Under the pieces are notes generated by a model, which did no database searches, was not told the origin of the DNA, and worked only from the letters and a program-made list of their open reading frames with translations. This document shows, one piece after another, positions 22,649-31,747 of a DNA stretch of 64,000 nucleotides; the stretch's first letter is position 1, and every line of letters begins with the position of its first letter. The translations under genes and the position numbers were made by a program. Source of the DNA: Arcticibacter tournemirensis (lineage in GTDB: Bacteria; Bacteroidota; Bacteroidia; Sphingobacteriales; Sphingobacteriaceae); the NCBI RefSeq assembly GCF_006716645.1, contig NZ_VFPL01000001.1:1426001-1490000 (forward strand). Reading direction: 5' to 3'.

Positions 22649-23863
22649 ATGATTGTAAAGATCCTGCTCCCGTCCGCAACTTTTAAAGGCGTAAGTTATA
22701 ATACAAACAAAATAGAAAAGGATAAGGGCGAACTGATGAAGGTGGAAAATTTCGGCGCCTTGCAAGCCCTGGAACATTTGAAGCCCAAAGATTATATCAA
22801 TTACCTGGAAGCCCGTTCAAAGACAAGCGCCCGGATCAAATACCCGCAGTTCCATGCCGTGATTTCCTGTAAGGGAAAATCGCACAGCAAAGAGCAGCTG
22901 ACCGAAATAGCGACCGGATGGCTTAAAGGCATGGGCTACGGGGAACAGCCCTACCTGCTGGTATTCCATAAGGATACGGACAATAACCACATTCATATCG
23001 TGTCCACCCATGTTGATGAAAACGGCAAAAAGATCAATGACAGTTACGAAAAGATACGCGCCTACCAGGTATTGAACCAGGTCATGGGACTGGACCAAAA
23101 AGAGCAGGTCACTAAAGATCTGGATAAAGCGCTCAGCTATCATTTTTCAACCCGACCACAGTTTATGATGCTCCTGGAATCCCAGGGCTATACCCTGAAA
23201 CTTAACGGCGGGCGGTACGCGCTTTTCAAATATGGCAAACAGCAAGGCGATATTGATGCCGCCAAAGTGGATGCCCGGATTAGCCTTTACCAGCAAAACA
23301 TTAACAGGCTGGCACAGCTACGGGCCATCACAGAAAAATACAAGGCAAGCCATAATCCTGCCGTCATCCCGGTAACAGTACCCCTGCCCGGAGGAAAGGC
23401 GGCAAAACCTACCGGCTATACTTCGGAACTGGCCGAACTGCTGGCCTCAAAATTTGGTATGCAGGTACTCTTTCACGGTAAGGCAGGGATGCCGCCATAC
23501 GGTTACACCCTGATAGACCATGCGCAAAAGACTGTTTATAAAGGCGGTGAGCTGATGCCGATTACTGAATTTATCAGGCCATCGGACAGCCGCCAGACAG
23601 AACGTGAACAGCCCGTTGCCGAAAGTCCGGAACCAATTGCAGCGCCAAGCCCGGCTGTTTATGTTGAAGCTGACGAACAGGAGGAAACCGTTTTTCCGGC
23701 CGGGCAAGATCAGCCTGCTGAGGTTTCCGGTTATGCCGAAGAACCCGTATCCGCTTCCTGGCTGCCAGAGATCAATCTGGATATTGCCGATGACATCGAC
23801 GATGAGGCTATACTCGGCCGTAACCGGCAGCGCAAGCGCAAAGCAAGGACCAATACACGATAA
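22649..23863 (+). CDS. Relaxase / mobilisation nuclease
   Basis: A 404-residue relaxase. The N-terminal 150 residues carry the relaxase/mobilisation nuclease domain: KYPQFHAVISCKGKSHSKEQ and the metal-binding HxHxV motif in DTDNNHIHIVSTHVDENGKK at about residues 110-120; a catalytic Tyr would lie in the first 40 residues (Tyr18 in KGVSYNTNKIEK). The middle binds DNA; the end (300-404) is acidic and low in complexity and finishes with a basic tail RNRQRKRKARTNTR. It nicks oriT and leads the strand into the recipient cell. It forms a unit with the MobC-like gene. Confidence 0.85.
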   Translation: MIVKILLPSATFKGVSYNTNKIEKDKGELMKVENFGALQALEHLKPKDYINYLEARSKTSARIKYPQFHAVISCKGKSHSKEQLTEIATGWLKGMGYGEQPYLLVFHKDTDNNHIHIVSTHVDENGKKINDSYEKIRAYQVLNQVMGLDQKEQVTKDLDKALSYHFSTRPQFMMLLESQGYTLKLNGGRYALFKYGKQQGDIDAAKVDARISLYQQNINRLAQLRAITEKYKASHNPAVIPVTVPLPGGKAAKPTGYTSELAELLASKFGMQVLFHGKAGMPPYGYTLIDHAQKTVYKGGELMPITEFIRPSDSRQTEREQPVAESPEPIAAPSPAVYVEADEQEETVFPAGQDQPAEVSGYAEEPVSASWLPEINLDIADDIDDEAILGRNRQRKRKARTNTR

Positions 23864-23932
23864 ACTAAGCGCAGCGATCTCTTGAGAGCCTTTGAAAATA
23901 ACAACTCCGAAAAAACTTAAAAATCTACTATT

Positions 23933-24568
23933 ATGGTTATACTCATTGGAAACCAAAAAGGCGGTGCCGGAAAAAGCACCCTCACCCTGCTTTTTGCCAA
24001 CTACCTGACCCTGGTCAAAAAGCGGAAGGTCACCGTCCTGGATATGGACTACCAGCAGTCGCTGGCCTCAAAAGCTGAAAAGGCGAAGATCCTGGAAAAC
24101 GAACCGCTTTATGATGTGGTGCCTGCCGATCTGAAACTTTTTCCGTCCCTGCACAGCGCACTAAGCAGCCGGTCAGGAGAAATCATCCTGATCGATCTGC
24201 CGGGCAAGATGGATGATGACGGTCTGCTGCCGCTGTTCGCCGCCGCCGACATTGTGCTTTGCCCTTTTGCCTACGATGAATTTTCCGTGGATTCTACTTT
24301 GCTGTTTGCAATGGTGCTGCGGAAGATCAACGATAAGGCGCCGTTTATCTTCATCCCCAACCGTATCAAGAACACGGTAAAATATGAAACCAGGGCAGAA
24401 ATTGAAAAGGTGATGCAGCGCTTCGGGGTGATCGCCCCCGGCCTGGCCGACCGGGTGGACTTCCAGCGGATCAGCACTTTTCAAACGCCACTGATCCTGT
24501 ACCCGGTCGTACTGCCGCTGCTCGACCTGATCTACAGCCAGTACCTGGAATGGGGGGAACAAACATGA
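23933..24568 (+). CDS. traA: ParA-type ATPase, conjugative transposon TraA
   Basis: A 211-residue P-loop ATPase: deviant Walker A GNQKGGAGKSTLTLLFANYL (residues 6-25), VTVLDMDYQQSLASK (Walker A'), EIILIDLPGKMDD (Walker B). This is the ParA/MinD class, and in Bacteroides elements the first gene of the transfer operon, TraA, has this form. It may position the element or its transfer machine. Its TGA overlaps the next start (ATGA at 24565). Confidence 0.8.
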   Translation: MVILIGNQKGGAGKSTLTLLFANYLTLVKKRKVTVLDMDYQQSLASKAEKAKILENEPLYDVVPADLKLFPSLHSALSSRSGEIILIDLPGKMDDDGLLPLFAAADIVLCPFAYDEFSVDSTLLFAMVLRKINDKAPFIFIPNRIKNTVKYETRAEIEKVMQRFGVIAPGLADRVDFQRISTFQTPLILYPVVLPLLDLIYSQYLEWGEQT

Positions 24569-24930
24569 ACCAGATCAAATCACTGGCCGATGAACTAAGG
24601 GAAACGATCAAAAAAGACGGTCATGCGGAACAGGGCAAGCCGGATGAAATACCGCCCGTGAAAAAAAGCGCGGTATCAAGACCGGCGAAGAAACCTGCGG
24701 ACGCCTCACTTGAAACCCTGTTTGAAAGTATCCTGGCCTTTGAACTGGCCGGCAGGGAAAAACTGCTGATCCGCCTGGATGACCGCACCGTATTCCTGTT
24801 GAAGCAGCTGAAAATCGCCAAAGCCATTGATATGAACAAGCTGATCGCCTACAGCCTGCAACATTTTCTCCGCCAGCACCCTGAACTTATCCAATACATC
24901 AAAGAAAACATTAAAACCATTGAATTATGA
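24565..24930 (+). CDS. TraB-like small conjugation protein
   Basis: A 121-residue hydrophilic protein. The first 60 residues are Lys/Pro-rich and probably disordered; the rest, LETLFESILAFELAGREKLL, IRLDDRTVFLLKQLKIAKAI and HFLRQHPELIQYIKENIKTI, is helical and resembles a ribbon-helix-helix type fold. It follows TraA directly with overlapping stop and start codons, the place where TraB is found in related elements. A DNA-binding partner of the ParA-like ATPase is a reasonable guess. Confidence 0.5.
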   Translation: MNQIKSLADELRETIKKDGHAEQGKPDEIPPVKKSAVSRPAKKPADASLETLFESILAFELAGREKLLIRLDDRTVFLLKQLKIAKAIDMNKLIAYSLQHFLRQHPELIQYIKENIKTIEL

Positions 24931-25256
24931 ACTGGACACAATTTCTGCTCAGCCTTGCCGCTGTTTATTCCGGGTATTACCTGCTCAACGTGCTGTTTGA
25001 CCTGCTGAGGTCAAGGGGGCAGCCGTCCGCCGAAGAGGGACAGGATGAACTGGTCTTTTCCGAAGAACACCAACCCCGGCAGGTCAGTTCCGAACAGCCG
25101 CCGGCCGGTGACGCACAGGACCCGGATGCCGAACCTAAAAGCAGGCAGGCGATTTCTTCCGGCCCGCTGCAAAGCACGGGCGGGGTAAGCCTGAAACAGC
25201 TTTTTTCCCTGGCACAATCCGATCTGATCGAGTACACCAAAGCCATCCCTTACTAA
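24927..25256 (+). CDS. Small single-span membrane protein, TraC/TraD position
   Basis: A 109-residue protein with one N-terminal membrane helix (MNWTQFLLSLAAVYSGYYLL) and a hydrophilic Glu/Pro/Gln-rich tail of low complexity, ending SDLIEYTKAIPY. Its start overlaps the stop of the previous gene (ATGA). It has the expected location of TraC or TraD in CTnDOT-type operons but little sequence that could confirm it. Confidence 0.5.
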   Translation: MNWTQFLLSLAAVYSGYYLLNVLFDLLRSRGQPSAEEGQDELVFSEEHQPRQVSSEQPPAGDAQDPDAEPKSRQAISSGPLQSTGGVSLKQLFSLAQSDLIEYTKAIPY

Positions 25257-25263
25257 GGTACAG

Positions 25264-25584
25264 ATGAATTTTAGCCATCTTCTTTTAAAGACAACCCCGG
25301 TTGTCTTTTTTTTTGCCCTGCCTTTTTTGAGCATGGCGCAGTCGCCGCCTGGTATCGGTGAATTTTACGAGGCCAGCGGGGAAATGCACCGCTGGTATTT
25401 CAGCCTTTCGGACATGGTGCTTGTGCTGGGCGCCATCAGCGGCATCCTGGGCGGCCTGCGCGTATATGCCAACTGGCAGTCCGGCAAACATCATATCGAC
25501 GCCCAGGTCATGGGCTGGTTCTTTTCCTGCCTGTTCATATCGGTCATCGGGGCGGCGCTCAAAGCCCTGTTCGGGGTGCATTAA
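25264..25584 (+). CDS. traE: TraE-like DUF4134 membrane protein (first copy)
   Basis: A 106-residue protein with a signal-like first helix ending SMAQSPPG and two further membrane spans: VLGAISGILGGLRVYANWQS and WFFSCLFISVIGAALKALFG. The pattern of a small two-span protein with GGxRVYxxW is DUF4134, the TraE family, considered the VirB2/VirB3-like subunit of Bacteroidota type IV secretion. A second, closer-to-consensus copy follows at 25627. Confidence 0.75.
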   Translation: MNFSHLLLKTTPVVFFFALPFLSMAQSPPGIGEFYEASGEMHRWYFSLSDMVLVLGAISGILGGLRVYANWQSGKHHIDAQVMGWFFSCLFISVIGAALKALFGVH

Positions 25585-25626
25585 ACAGCCATTTCAATTT
25601 TTATTCACCTTTTAATTTCTTAATCC

Positions 25627-25938
25627 ATGACAGTAAAAACAAAAAAACTGTTTGCAATCGCTGCGCTTTCCATGCTGGCAGCTCAATTTTCATTCGCCCA
25701 GGGTGGCGGTTCCACCGGCATCAATGCCGCCACTTCTTCACTGACCAGCTATGTAGACCCGGTATCTACGCTGATCCTGGCCATCGGGGCCGTGGTCGGC
25801 CTGATCGGCGGGGTGCGCGTGTACATCAAATGGAACGCGGGAGATCAGGATATCAACAAAGAATTGATGTCCTGGGGCGGTTCCTGCCTGTTCCTGGTGC
25901 TGGTATCTGTGGTCATTAAAGCGTTTTTCGGCGTATAA
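25627..25938 (+). CDS. traE: TraE, DUF4134 membrane protein (second copy)
   Basis: A 103-residue protein: signal peptide ending QFSFAQ, a short glycine-rich link, then YVDPVSTLILAIGAVVGLIG with GGVRVYIKWNAGDQDI and a last span LFLVLVSVVIKAFFGV. It is a clear DUF4134/TraE member and a paralogue of the preceding gene, so the channel may contain two pilin-like subunits. Its TAA overlaps the traF ATG (TAATG at 25936-25940). Confidence 0.85.
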   Translation: MTVKTKKLFAIAALSMLAAQFSFAQGGGSTGINAATSSLTSYVDPVSTLILAIGAVVGLIGGVRVYIKWNAGDQDINKELMSWGGSCLFLVLVSVVIKAFFGV

Positions 25939-26246
25939 TGACCGCTAAGTATGCAATCTATAAGGGGCTTCAAAAGCCCCTTATTTACCGTGGCTTCAAA
26001 GGGAAATTCATCTATTGGGGCATCGGCTCACTGGCCGGCGGCCTGATCCTGGGCGGCCTGATCGGGGCGCTTACCAGTATGTACCTGGGCGGTTTCCTGA
26101 CCATTGCCCTGATCGCTGCCGGCCTCGGCTACACCTTTTTTCGCCAAAAGGACGGCCTGCACTCCAAAACCCGGAACACCGGGGTCATTATCCATCCAGT
26201 CCATTTAAAAATCAACCATGCAGCGAGAAAGAAAAACAGCATTTAA
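25938..26246 (+). CDS. traF: TraF, DUF4133 membrane protein
   Basis: A 102-residue protein starting YAIYKGLQKPLIYRGFKGKF, followed by two membrane spans (IYWGIGSLAGGLILGGLIGA and MYLGGFLTIALIAAGLGYTF) and a basic C-terminus. This matches DUF4133/TraF, the VirB3-like inner-membrane component that pairs with TraG. The end overlaps the traG start by 29 bases. Confidence 0.85.
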   Translation: MTAKYAIYKGLQKPLIYRGFKGKFIYWGIGSLAGGLILGGLIGALTSMYLGGFLTIALIAAGLGYTFFRQKDGLHSKTRNTGVIIHPVHLKINHAARKKNSI

Positions 26247-28152
26247 AATGCCCTATGCCGGGATCGATACCTATAACGGCCTGCACATACTATACGGGGA
26301 GAAAGGCGATTTCTCTATGATCCTGCACATCACTAACCCCGTGCTGCAATACGGCGCCGACCCGGACGCCTATTCTGCTTATCAAAGCCTGCTGCTGAAT
26401 ATTATTAAGATACTCGGCGAAGGACATATCATCCAAAAACAGGATGTATTTATCCGCAGGAAATATAAGGCCGTACCTGCCGGAGAATTTTTACAGCAAA
26501 AGTACCATGCCCATTTTGAAGGAAGGGAATACACCGATATTAAAACCTATCTGGTCATTACCCGCCAGGTCAAACACGGCGCATTTTACACCTTTGATAA
26601 AAAGGTGCTGGCCGATTTTTTCCAGAACATGGCCAAACTTTCCGACCTGCTGGCCAGTGCCGGGCTCAATCCCCGCTACCTGAACGAGGCAGAGATCAAC
26701 CGCTACGTGAGCAAGGTGCTCAGCATGGAATTTGCTTCGCCCCATACCGCGCTCAACAATATGCGCTGCGGGGACGAGCAACTGAATTTGGGAAACCTGG
26801 CCATCCGCTGCATTAGCATGGTCAATACAGACAGCGTAGACCTGCCGGAAAAGGTGGGCGCTTACATTGAAAAACAGGACAATAAGGGTATGCGGGATTT
26901 TCCCGTAGATAACCTTTCCTTTCTGCACCAGGTGCCCGGATACCGGGTCATCATCTATAACCAGCTGCTGGAAATACCGGCCCAGCAGATGACGCTCAAT
27001 AAACTGGAACTGAAACGAAAACGCCATTCAGGGGTACCTGATCCGGCTAACCTGATCTGCGTGGAAGATATAGACCTGCTACTGGTGGATGTGGCCAGAG
27101 AAAACCAGCTGCTGGTTAATGCCCATTATTCCATGATCGTCTGCGCGGAGGAAGAACAGATCAGAAAAGCAGTTAATTATATAGAGGCCGCACTTTTCCA
27201 GCAGGGCATTATTCCATCGCGTAACGCTTATAATCAGTTGGAACTGTTCCGCTGTGCCCTGCCCGGCAACGGCGTAGAGCTGAAAAAATACGACTGGTTC
27301 CTGACCACCGCCGATGCAGCGCTCTGTTTCTTTTTTAAGGAATCCCTGCTAAAGGATGAACCGTCTGATTTTTTGGTTCGCTTTACCGACCGTCAGGGGG
27401 TGCCGGTAGCGATTGACCTATCCGATTTGCCGGTTCGCACAGGCCGTATGAACGCGCGGAATCGTTTCTGTTTAGGGCCGTCAGGAGCTGGAAAATCTTT
27501 CCTGATAAATTCTCTGGTCGAGCAGTATATGCTGTACAACATGGACGTCGTGATCGTGGATACCGGGCATTCCTATTCCGGCCTGTGCGCCTACTACCAG
27601 GGGAAATACATTACCTGGTCCGACAGCAAGCCGATCACCATGAATCCTTTTGCCATAGATGAAAGTGAATACAATATTGAGAAGAAGGACTTTTTGTGTA
27701 CCCTAATCAGCTTACTATGGAAAGGCGCGGAAGGAACGGTAAGCACCGTTGAACAGGACGTGATCGCCAACGTGATCTCCGCTTACTACAGCCAGTATTT
27801 TGATACGGGTACCAGTCAGCAGGCCGGGAGACCCCAGCTAAATTTCAACTCTTTTTATGAGTTTGCCCTAAAGAAGATCCCGCAGATCAAAAGCGAGGAA
27901 CATATACCCTTTGACCTGGACGAGTTCCGATATGTACTGAAAAAATTCTATAAGGGCGGTGAGTTTGACACGATCCTGAACGAGCCTGCCGATCAGTCCC
28001 TGTTTTCCGAACGTTTTATAGTCTTTGAAATTGATAATGTAAAGGATACCAAAATTTTCCCGGTGGTCACCCTGATAATCATGGACGTTTTTATCCAGAA
28101 AATGCGTCACAGGACATCCCAGCGCAAAGCCCTGATTATTGAGGAAGCATGG
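26218..28152 (+). CDS. traG: TraG conjugation ATPase, 5' exon
   Basis: Codons 1-645 of a VirB4-like ATPase that energises the transfer channel from the cytoplasmic side. The N-terminal VirB4 domain (DUF3875-like, GIDTYNGLHILYGEKGDFSM) leads to Walker A LGPSGAGKSFLINSL near residue 420, DVVIVDTGHSYSGL, and Walker B KALIIEEAW at 637-645. A group II intron follows immediately after the TGG of EEAW. Skipping it joins EEAW to KAIASPLMAGY of the 3' exon in frame, giving an 832-residue protein of normal TraG length. Without splicing the protein stops after VRREVA. Confidence 0.92.
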
Positions 28153-28752
28153 GTGCGACGAGAAGTTGCATAAGTGATTGTCTAGCGAAGACTAGACCTG
28201 CTGTTTCGTCAGCAGTAACCTATTGACACATGCATTACTGGTAACGGTTTTGTGTGAAGCTGTCAAGACAATGTAGCCCTTTCGGATGAAGGAGCAGGAG
28301 CCGTGAGGCTCGGCAACAGTTCCAAGTATCATGGGACTGGGGTGCTAGGTTTGAATGGTATGGCTAACAGAAGTGAACTGTCGATTGAACCATCGTAACT
28401 TCGAATAAGCCAAAAGATACTGATAGGCTTTAACCCAAATGGGAAGCAGTCGGATAACCCTTTCCAAGCATGCGGTTACACGAACAAAGCACTGCCGGTG
28501 GATAGACAGAGCCTAACCCATTCATTGTCACTTATGCAGAACTCGGTAAGCCCGTACCGTTCCTGTGGAAACAGGGAAGCGAACCGCAAGGTAAGCCGAT
28601 AGCGGTACGGGTAGAAGAAAGCAGAAAAAGCGAATGCCATCCTGTAATGGGATGGATAGAGGTTTAAACGTCACCTCACGCGAAAGCGGGCAGACTTCTG
28701 TATGGTAACTTATTACAATTAACTATTAGAACTTTCAAAAGGAGGAAAGCAA

Positions 28753-30417
28753 ATGAACGTAATTGAAAAATCGTGTGCGCCTTCTGACCAAGTTTACAAC
28801 TGGAACAGCATTGACTGGGACAGATGTGAATCAGAGGTTAGGAAGCTACAAGTTAGACTTGTAAAGGCTCAGAAAGAGAACAGACCGGGCAAGGTGAAAG
28901 CTTTGCAGTGGTTGTTGACTCATTCGTTTTGCGCCAAAGCTTTGGCAGTAAAACGGGTAACCTCTAACAAAGGTAAAAACACGGCTGGGGTAGACAATAA
29001 GTTATGGTCTACTCCAAATGCTAAATTTCAGGCAATAGCTGATCTGAAAAGACGGGGATACAAACCCCAACCATTAAAAAGGGTAAATATTGAAAAGAGT
29101 AATGGAAAACTGCGTCCACTGGGAATACCGACTATGAAAGACAGAACAATGCAAGCACTGTACCTGATGGCTCTAGAGCCAGTTGCCGAAACAATTGCGG
29201 ACAACCATTCCTATGGTTTCCGCAAGGAAAGAAGCACATCGGATGCACGTGAGCGTTGCTTCAGCCTACTTTCAAAGAAGTTAGGACCACAATGGATATT
29301 GGAAGCGGACATCAAGGGATGTTTTGACCATATAAACCACGACTGGCTGTTGAACCATGTCCCTATGGACAGGGACATACTCCAGAAATGGTTGAAATGT
29401 GGCTTCATCTTTAAGGGTGAACGTTTTCAGACAGAGGAAGGTACACCGCAAGGTGGTATCATCTCGCCAACTCTTGCCAATATAGCTTTGGACGGACTGC
29501 AAAGAATACTTGCGGAAAAGTTCAGGAAGAGACAGGTAAACCTAGAAATGATTGTGCCGAGGGTACATTTAGTTCGGTATGCCGACGATTTCATTATCAC
29601 GGGAACATCAAAGGAACAATTGGAAAATGAAGTGATGCCACTGGTCAAGGAATTTCTTGCCGTAAGGGGTTTAGAACTCTCGCAGGATAAAACCAAGATA
29701 ACGCATATTACCGAAGGTTTCGATTTTCTGGGTTTCAATGTCCGAAAATATGATAATGGAAAACTCCTGATTAAACCATCCAAAAATAGTCTGCATAAGC
29801 TTTCTGAAAAGGTTGCTGGTATCATAAATGCCAATAAAACCGCAAGACAGGAAGTTCTCATCAGACAGCTAAACCCAGTAATAACTGGTTGGGCAAATTA
29901 TTACAAAGGTTGCGTAGCCTCCGAAACTTTTAGAAAAGTTGATTTCCTGATGTTCCAAAAGCTATGGAAATGGGCTTTGAGAAGGCATCCCAAAAAAGGT
30001 AAGTACTGGATTGCAGACCGATACTTCCGCAAGATTAAAAACAGGAACTGGTGTTTTGCTACGGATACGCCCGATTATCGAGGAACAAGCGAAGTCTTTT
30101 CTTTGAAACGTGCGTACGACATTAAGATACTTAGACATGTTCAGATTAAGCAGGAAGCTAATCCGTTTGACCAGGAATGGGAGCCTTACTTCCAAAAGCG
30201 TAAAGTGTTCAAAATGCTGGATGCAATGGAAGGAAAGAAGAACCTGTTAGCTTTATGGTTAAAGCAAGACCGTGCGTGTGCTCTGTGTGGCAGGGATATC
30301 AATGCTGATGACGAGTGGGCTACCTCCAAACGTAGGTTTGGGGAGGACATTCAGTTCACTTTGGTACATAAACCCTGCCGCAGGAGCCACGACCAATTAA
30401 AATTGAGGTTATCATGA
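28753..30417 (+). CDS. ltrA: Group II intron reverse transcriptase/maturase with HNH endonuclease
   Basis: A 554-residue intron-encoded protein. Order: RT0/N-terminal part with LLTHSFCAKALAVKRVTSNK and GKNTAGVD, RT palm with HLVRYADDFIITG (catalytic YADD near residue 277), maturase domain X (VITGWANYYKGCVASETFRK), a DNA-binding part, and a C-terminal HNH nuclease with CALCGRDINADDEW and HKPCRRSHDQLK. It binds its own intron RNA, helps splicing, and copies the RNA into DNA at the target. A good RBS (AAGGAGG, 28739-28745) precedes the ATG. It is full length and looks active. Confidence 0.95.
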   Translation: MNVIEKSCAPSDQVYNWNSIDWDRCESEVRKLQVRLVKAQKENRPGKVKALQWLLTHSFCAKALAVKRVTSNKGKNTAGVDNKLWSTPNAKFQAIADLKRRGYKPQPLKRVNIEKSNGKLRPLGIPTMKDRTMQALYLMALEPVAETIADNHSYGFRKERSTSDARERCFSLLSKKLGPQWILEADIKGCFDHINHDWLLNHVPMDRDILQKWLKCGFIFKGERFQTEEGTPQGGIISPTLANIALDGLQRILAEKFRKRQVNLEMIVPRVHLVRYADDFIITGTSKEQLENEVMPLVKEFLAVRGLELSQDKTKITHITEGFDFLGFNVRKYDNGKLLIKPSKNSLHKLSEKVAGIINANKTARQEVLIRQLNPVITGWANYYKGCVASETFRKVDFLMFQKLWKWALRRHPKKGKYWIADRYFRKIKNRNWCFATDTPDYRGTSEVFSLKRAYDIKILRHVQIKQEANPFDQEWEPYFQKRKVFKMLDAMEGKKNLLALWLKQDRACALCGRDINADDEWATSKRRFGEDIQFTLVHKPCRRSHDQLKLRLS

Positions 30418-30449
30418 GCCGGCTCATACATATGGGCTTTAAGTTGCTT

Positions 30450-30483
30450 GAGCCGTATGAGGGGAAACTCTCACGTACGGTTC
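30450..30483 (+). ncRNA. Group II intron domain V catalytic hairpin
   Basis: The 34-base hairpin starts GAGCCGTATGAG, has a GAAA tetraloop, and closes with CGTACGGTTC. This is the most conserved part of the ribozyme and binds the catalytic metal ions. It resembles domain V of chloroplast-like (IIB-type) introns. Domain VI (about 30487-30520) follows, leading to the 3' splice site at 30524/30525. Confidence 0.88.
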
Positions 30484-30524
30484 TTAGGGGGGAAAGCGGG
30501 AGTAATCTCGCTGACCTACCCGAT

Positions 30525-31088
30525 AAGGCCATCGCATCCCCGCTTATGGCCGGGTACATTTTGTACCTCTATAAAACCGTCCGTAAATTTTGGGGCGAGG
30601 CTATTGTCGTGACCCAGGAACTGGCCGACATTATCGGCAATGCGGTGGTAAAAGACAGCATCCTGAGCAACTCGGATACCATTTTTCTGCTTGACCAGAG
30701 CAAGTTTAAGGAGAACTATAAAGAGATCGCACAACTATTGTCGATCACTGAAACCGAACAGAAGAAGATATTTACCATCAACAAGCTGGATAATAAGGAA
30801 GGACGCGGGCGCTTTAAGGAAGTCTACATCCGGCGCGGTGCTGTTGGGGAGGTGTACGGCGTGGAAAATTCCATTTACCAGTACCTCACTTATACCACGG
30901 AAAAGCCGGAAAAAGCCGCCGTAGAAGTCTACACAAAGGCATACGGAACCTATCAAAGCGGATTGGAAGCCTTTGTTTCCGATCTGGAAAAAAGCGGCCT
31001 GCCCCTGGAAAGCTTTGTACGCCAGATTGGTCGTGAGGGGTTGCCCGCTGCCGGTTCCACCGAATATTTTAAACCTAATTTTGTATGA
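30525..31088 (+). CDS. traG: TraG conjugation ATPase, 3' exon
   Basis: The last 187 codons of traG, starting with KAIASPLMAGYILYLYKTVR and continuing KFWGEAIVVTQELADIIGN, a conserved part of the ATPase just behind Walker B. It has no start of its own; translation depends on splicing of the intron. The TGA (31086-31088) overlaps the ATG of the next gene by the ATGA arrangement. Confidence 0.92.
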   Translation, partial: KAIASPLMAGYILYLYKTVRKFWGEAIVVTQELADIIGNAVVKDSILSNSDTIFLLDQSKFKENYKEIAQLLSITETEQKKIFTINKLDNKEGRGRFKEVYIRRGAVGEVYGVENSIYQYLTYTTEKPEKAAVEVYTKAYGTYQSGLEAFVSDLEKSGLPLESFVRQIGREGLPAAGSTEYFKPNFV

Positions 31089-31747
31089 AACGATTACTCT
31101 TAATAGCAGGGCTTTTCCTGACGGGCTACCCTGTTTTTGCCCAGCTCTATGTAGACCCGACTACCGCCGCCGCAATGGCCGTCCACTCCGGTATTATTAA
31201 CGGTCAACTGAATACGACCAATGATAACCTGACATTGATCCAGCGGGGCCAGCTGGCCGTTACCGGGCAGTTGCTGATCGTAAACGATTTGCAGCAGCAA
31301 ATCTACCGGGGCCTGAGTGAGGTATCCGGCGCCGTCCGTTCCCTGCTGGCCATCCAGGATATTGCCGAGATCAGCGTAGATATTGTCACTGATGTAAACA
31401 AGGCCGTCACCCTGGCACAAAGTAACCCGGTTCTGCTGCTGTTTGCCGAAGGCGGCGCCCGTGAGTTTAAGCGCAGGGGAACGGCGCTTGCCGCAGAAGT
31501 CAGCTCCTTTGTATTACAGGGAGGTGTAAATAACCTGATGGATTCCGGGGAACGGGCCAAACTGCTGAACCGGATCAGAACCGAGCTCATGATCCTGCGG
31601 GGCGTTGCCTACGGAATGCAGCGTACCATGTTCTGGGCAAAACAGCGCGGTATCCTCAATTCCCTGAACCCTTATGCCGGATATATCAATATGGATGTGC
31701 AGATCGCCGATGATATTATCAGAAACGCCAAATACCTGAAACAATGA
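31085..31747 (+). CDS. traI: TraI-like (DUF4141) periplasmic conjugation protein, paralogue 1
   Basis: A 220-residue protein with a signal peptide (cleavage after PVFA) and a long helical mature part: QLYVDPTTAAAMAVHSGIIN, QRGQLAVTGQLLIVNDLQQQ, a central SNPVLLLFAEGGAREFKRRG, and a C-terminus with NPYAGYINMDVQIADDIIRN. It fits the TraI position of CTnDOT-type operons, perhaps a VirB5-like part. It is the first of three consecutive paralogues (31085, 31744, 32401) sharing the SxPxLLLF block and the NPxxxxINxDxxxADDII ending. Confidence 0.65.
   Translation: MKRLLLIAGLFLTGYPVFAQLYVDPTTAAAMAVHSGIINGQLNTTNDNLTLIQRGQLAVTGQLLIVNDLQQQIYRGLSEVSGAVRSLLAIQDIAEISVDIVTDVNKAVTLAQSNPVLLLFAEGGAREFKRRGTALAAEVSSFVLQGGVNNLMDSGERAKLLNRIRTELMILRGVAYGMQRTMFWAKQRGILNSLNPYAGYINMDVQIADDIIRNAKYLKQ

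Larger units (their letters stand above)
28153..30524 (+). mobile_element. Group II intron inserted in traG
   Basis: A 2372-base intron beginning GTGCGACGAG, typical of group II 5' ends, and ending CTACCCGAT. Bases 28153-28750 hold the structured domains I-III (for example CTAGCGAAGACTAG near 28182), followed by the open frame in domain IV, domain V at 30450-30483 and domain VI with its bulged A, probably 30514. Exact removal restores the traG reading frame. The last exon bases GCATGG would be IBS1; I could not place EBS1 with certainty. All parts needed for splicing and retrohoming seem present. Confidence 0.93.

Noticed and set aside
23447-23956. Long minus-strand frame inside the relaxase gene end
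   Set aside because: Lies antisense to a well-supported relaxase; GC-rich codon use on the plus strand produces such frames often.
26491-27027. 178-codon minus-strand frame within traG
   Set aside because: Mirror of the traG coding sequence with no independent motif.
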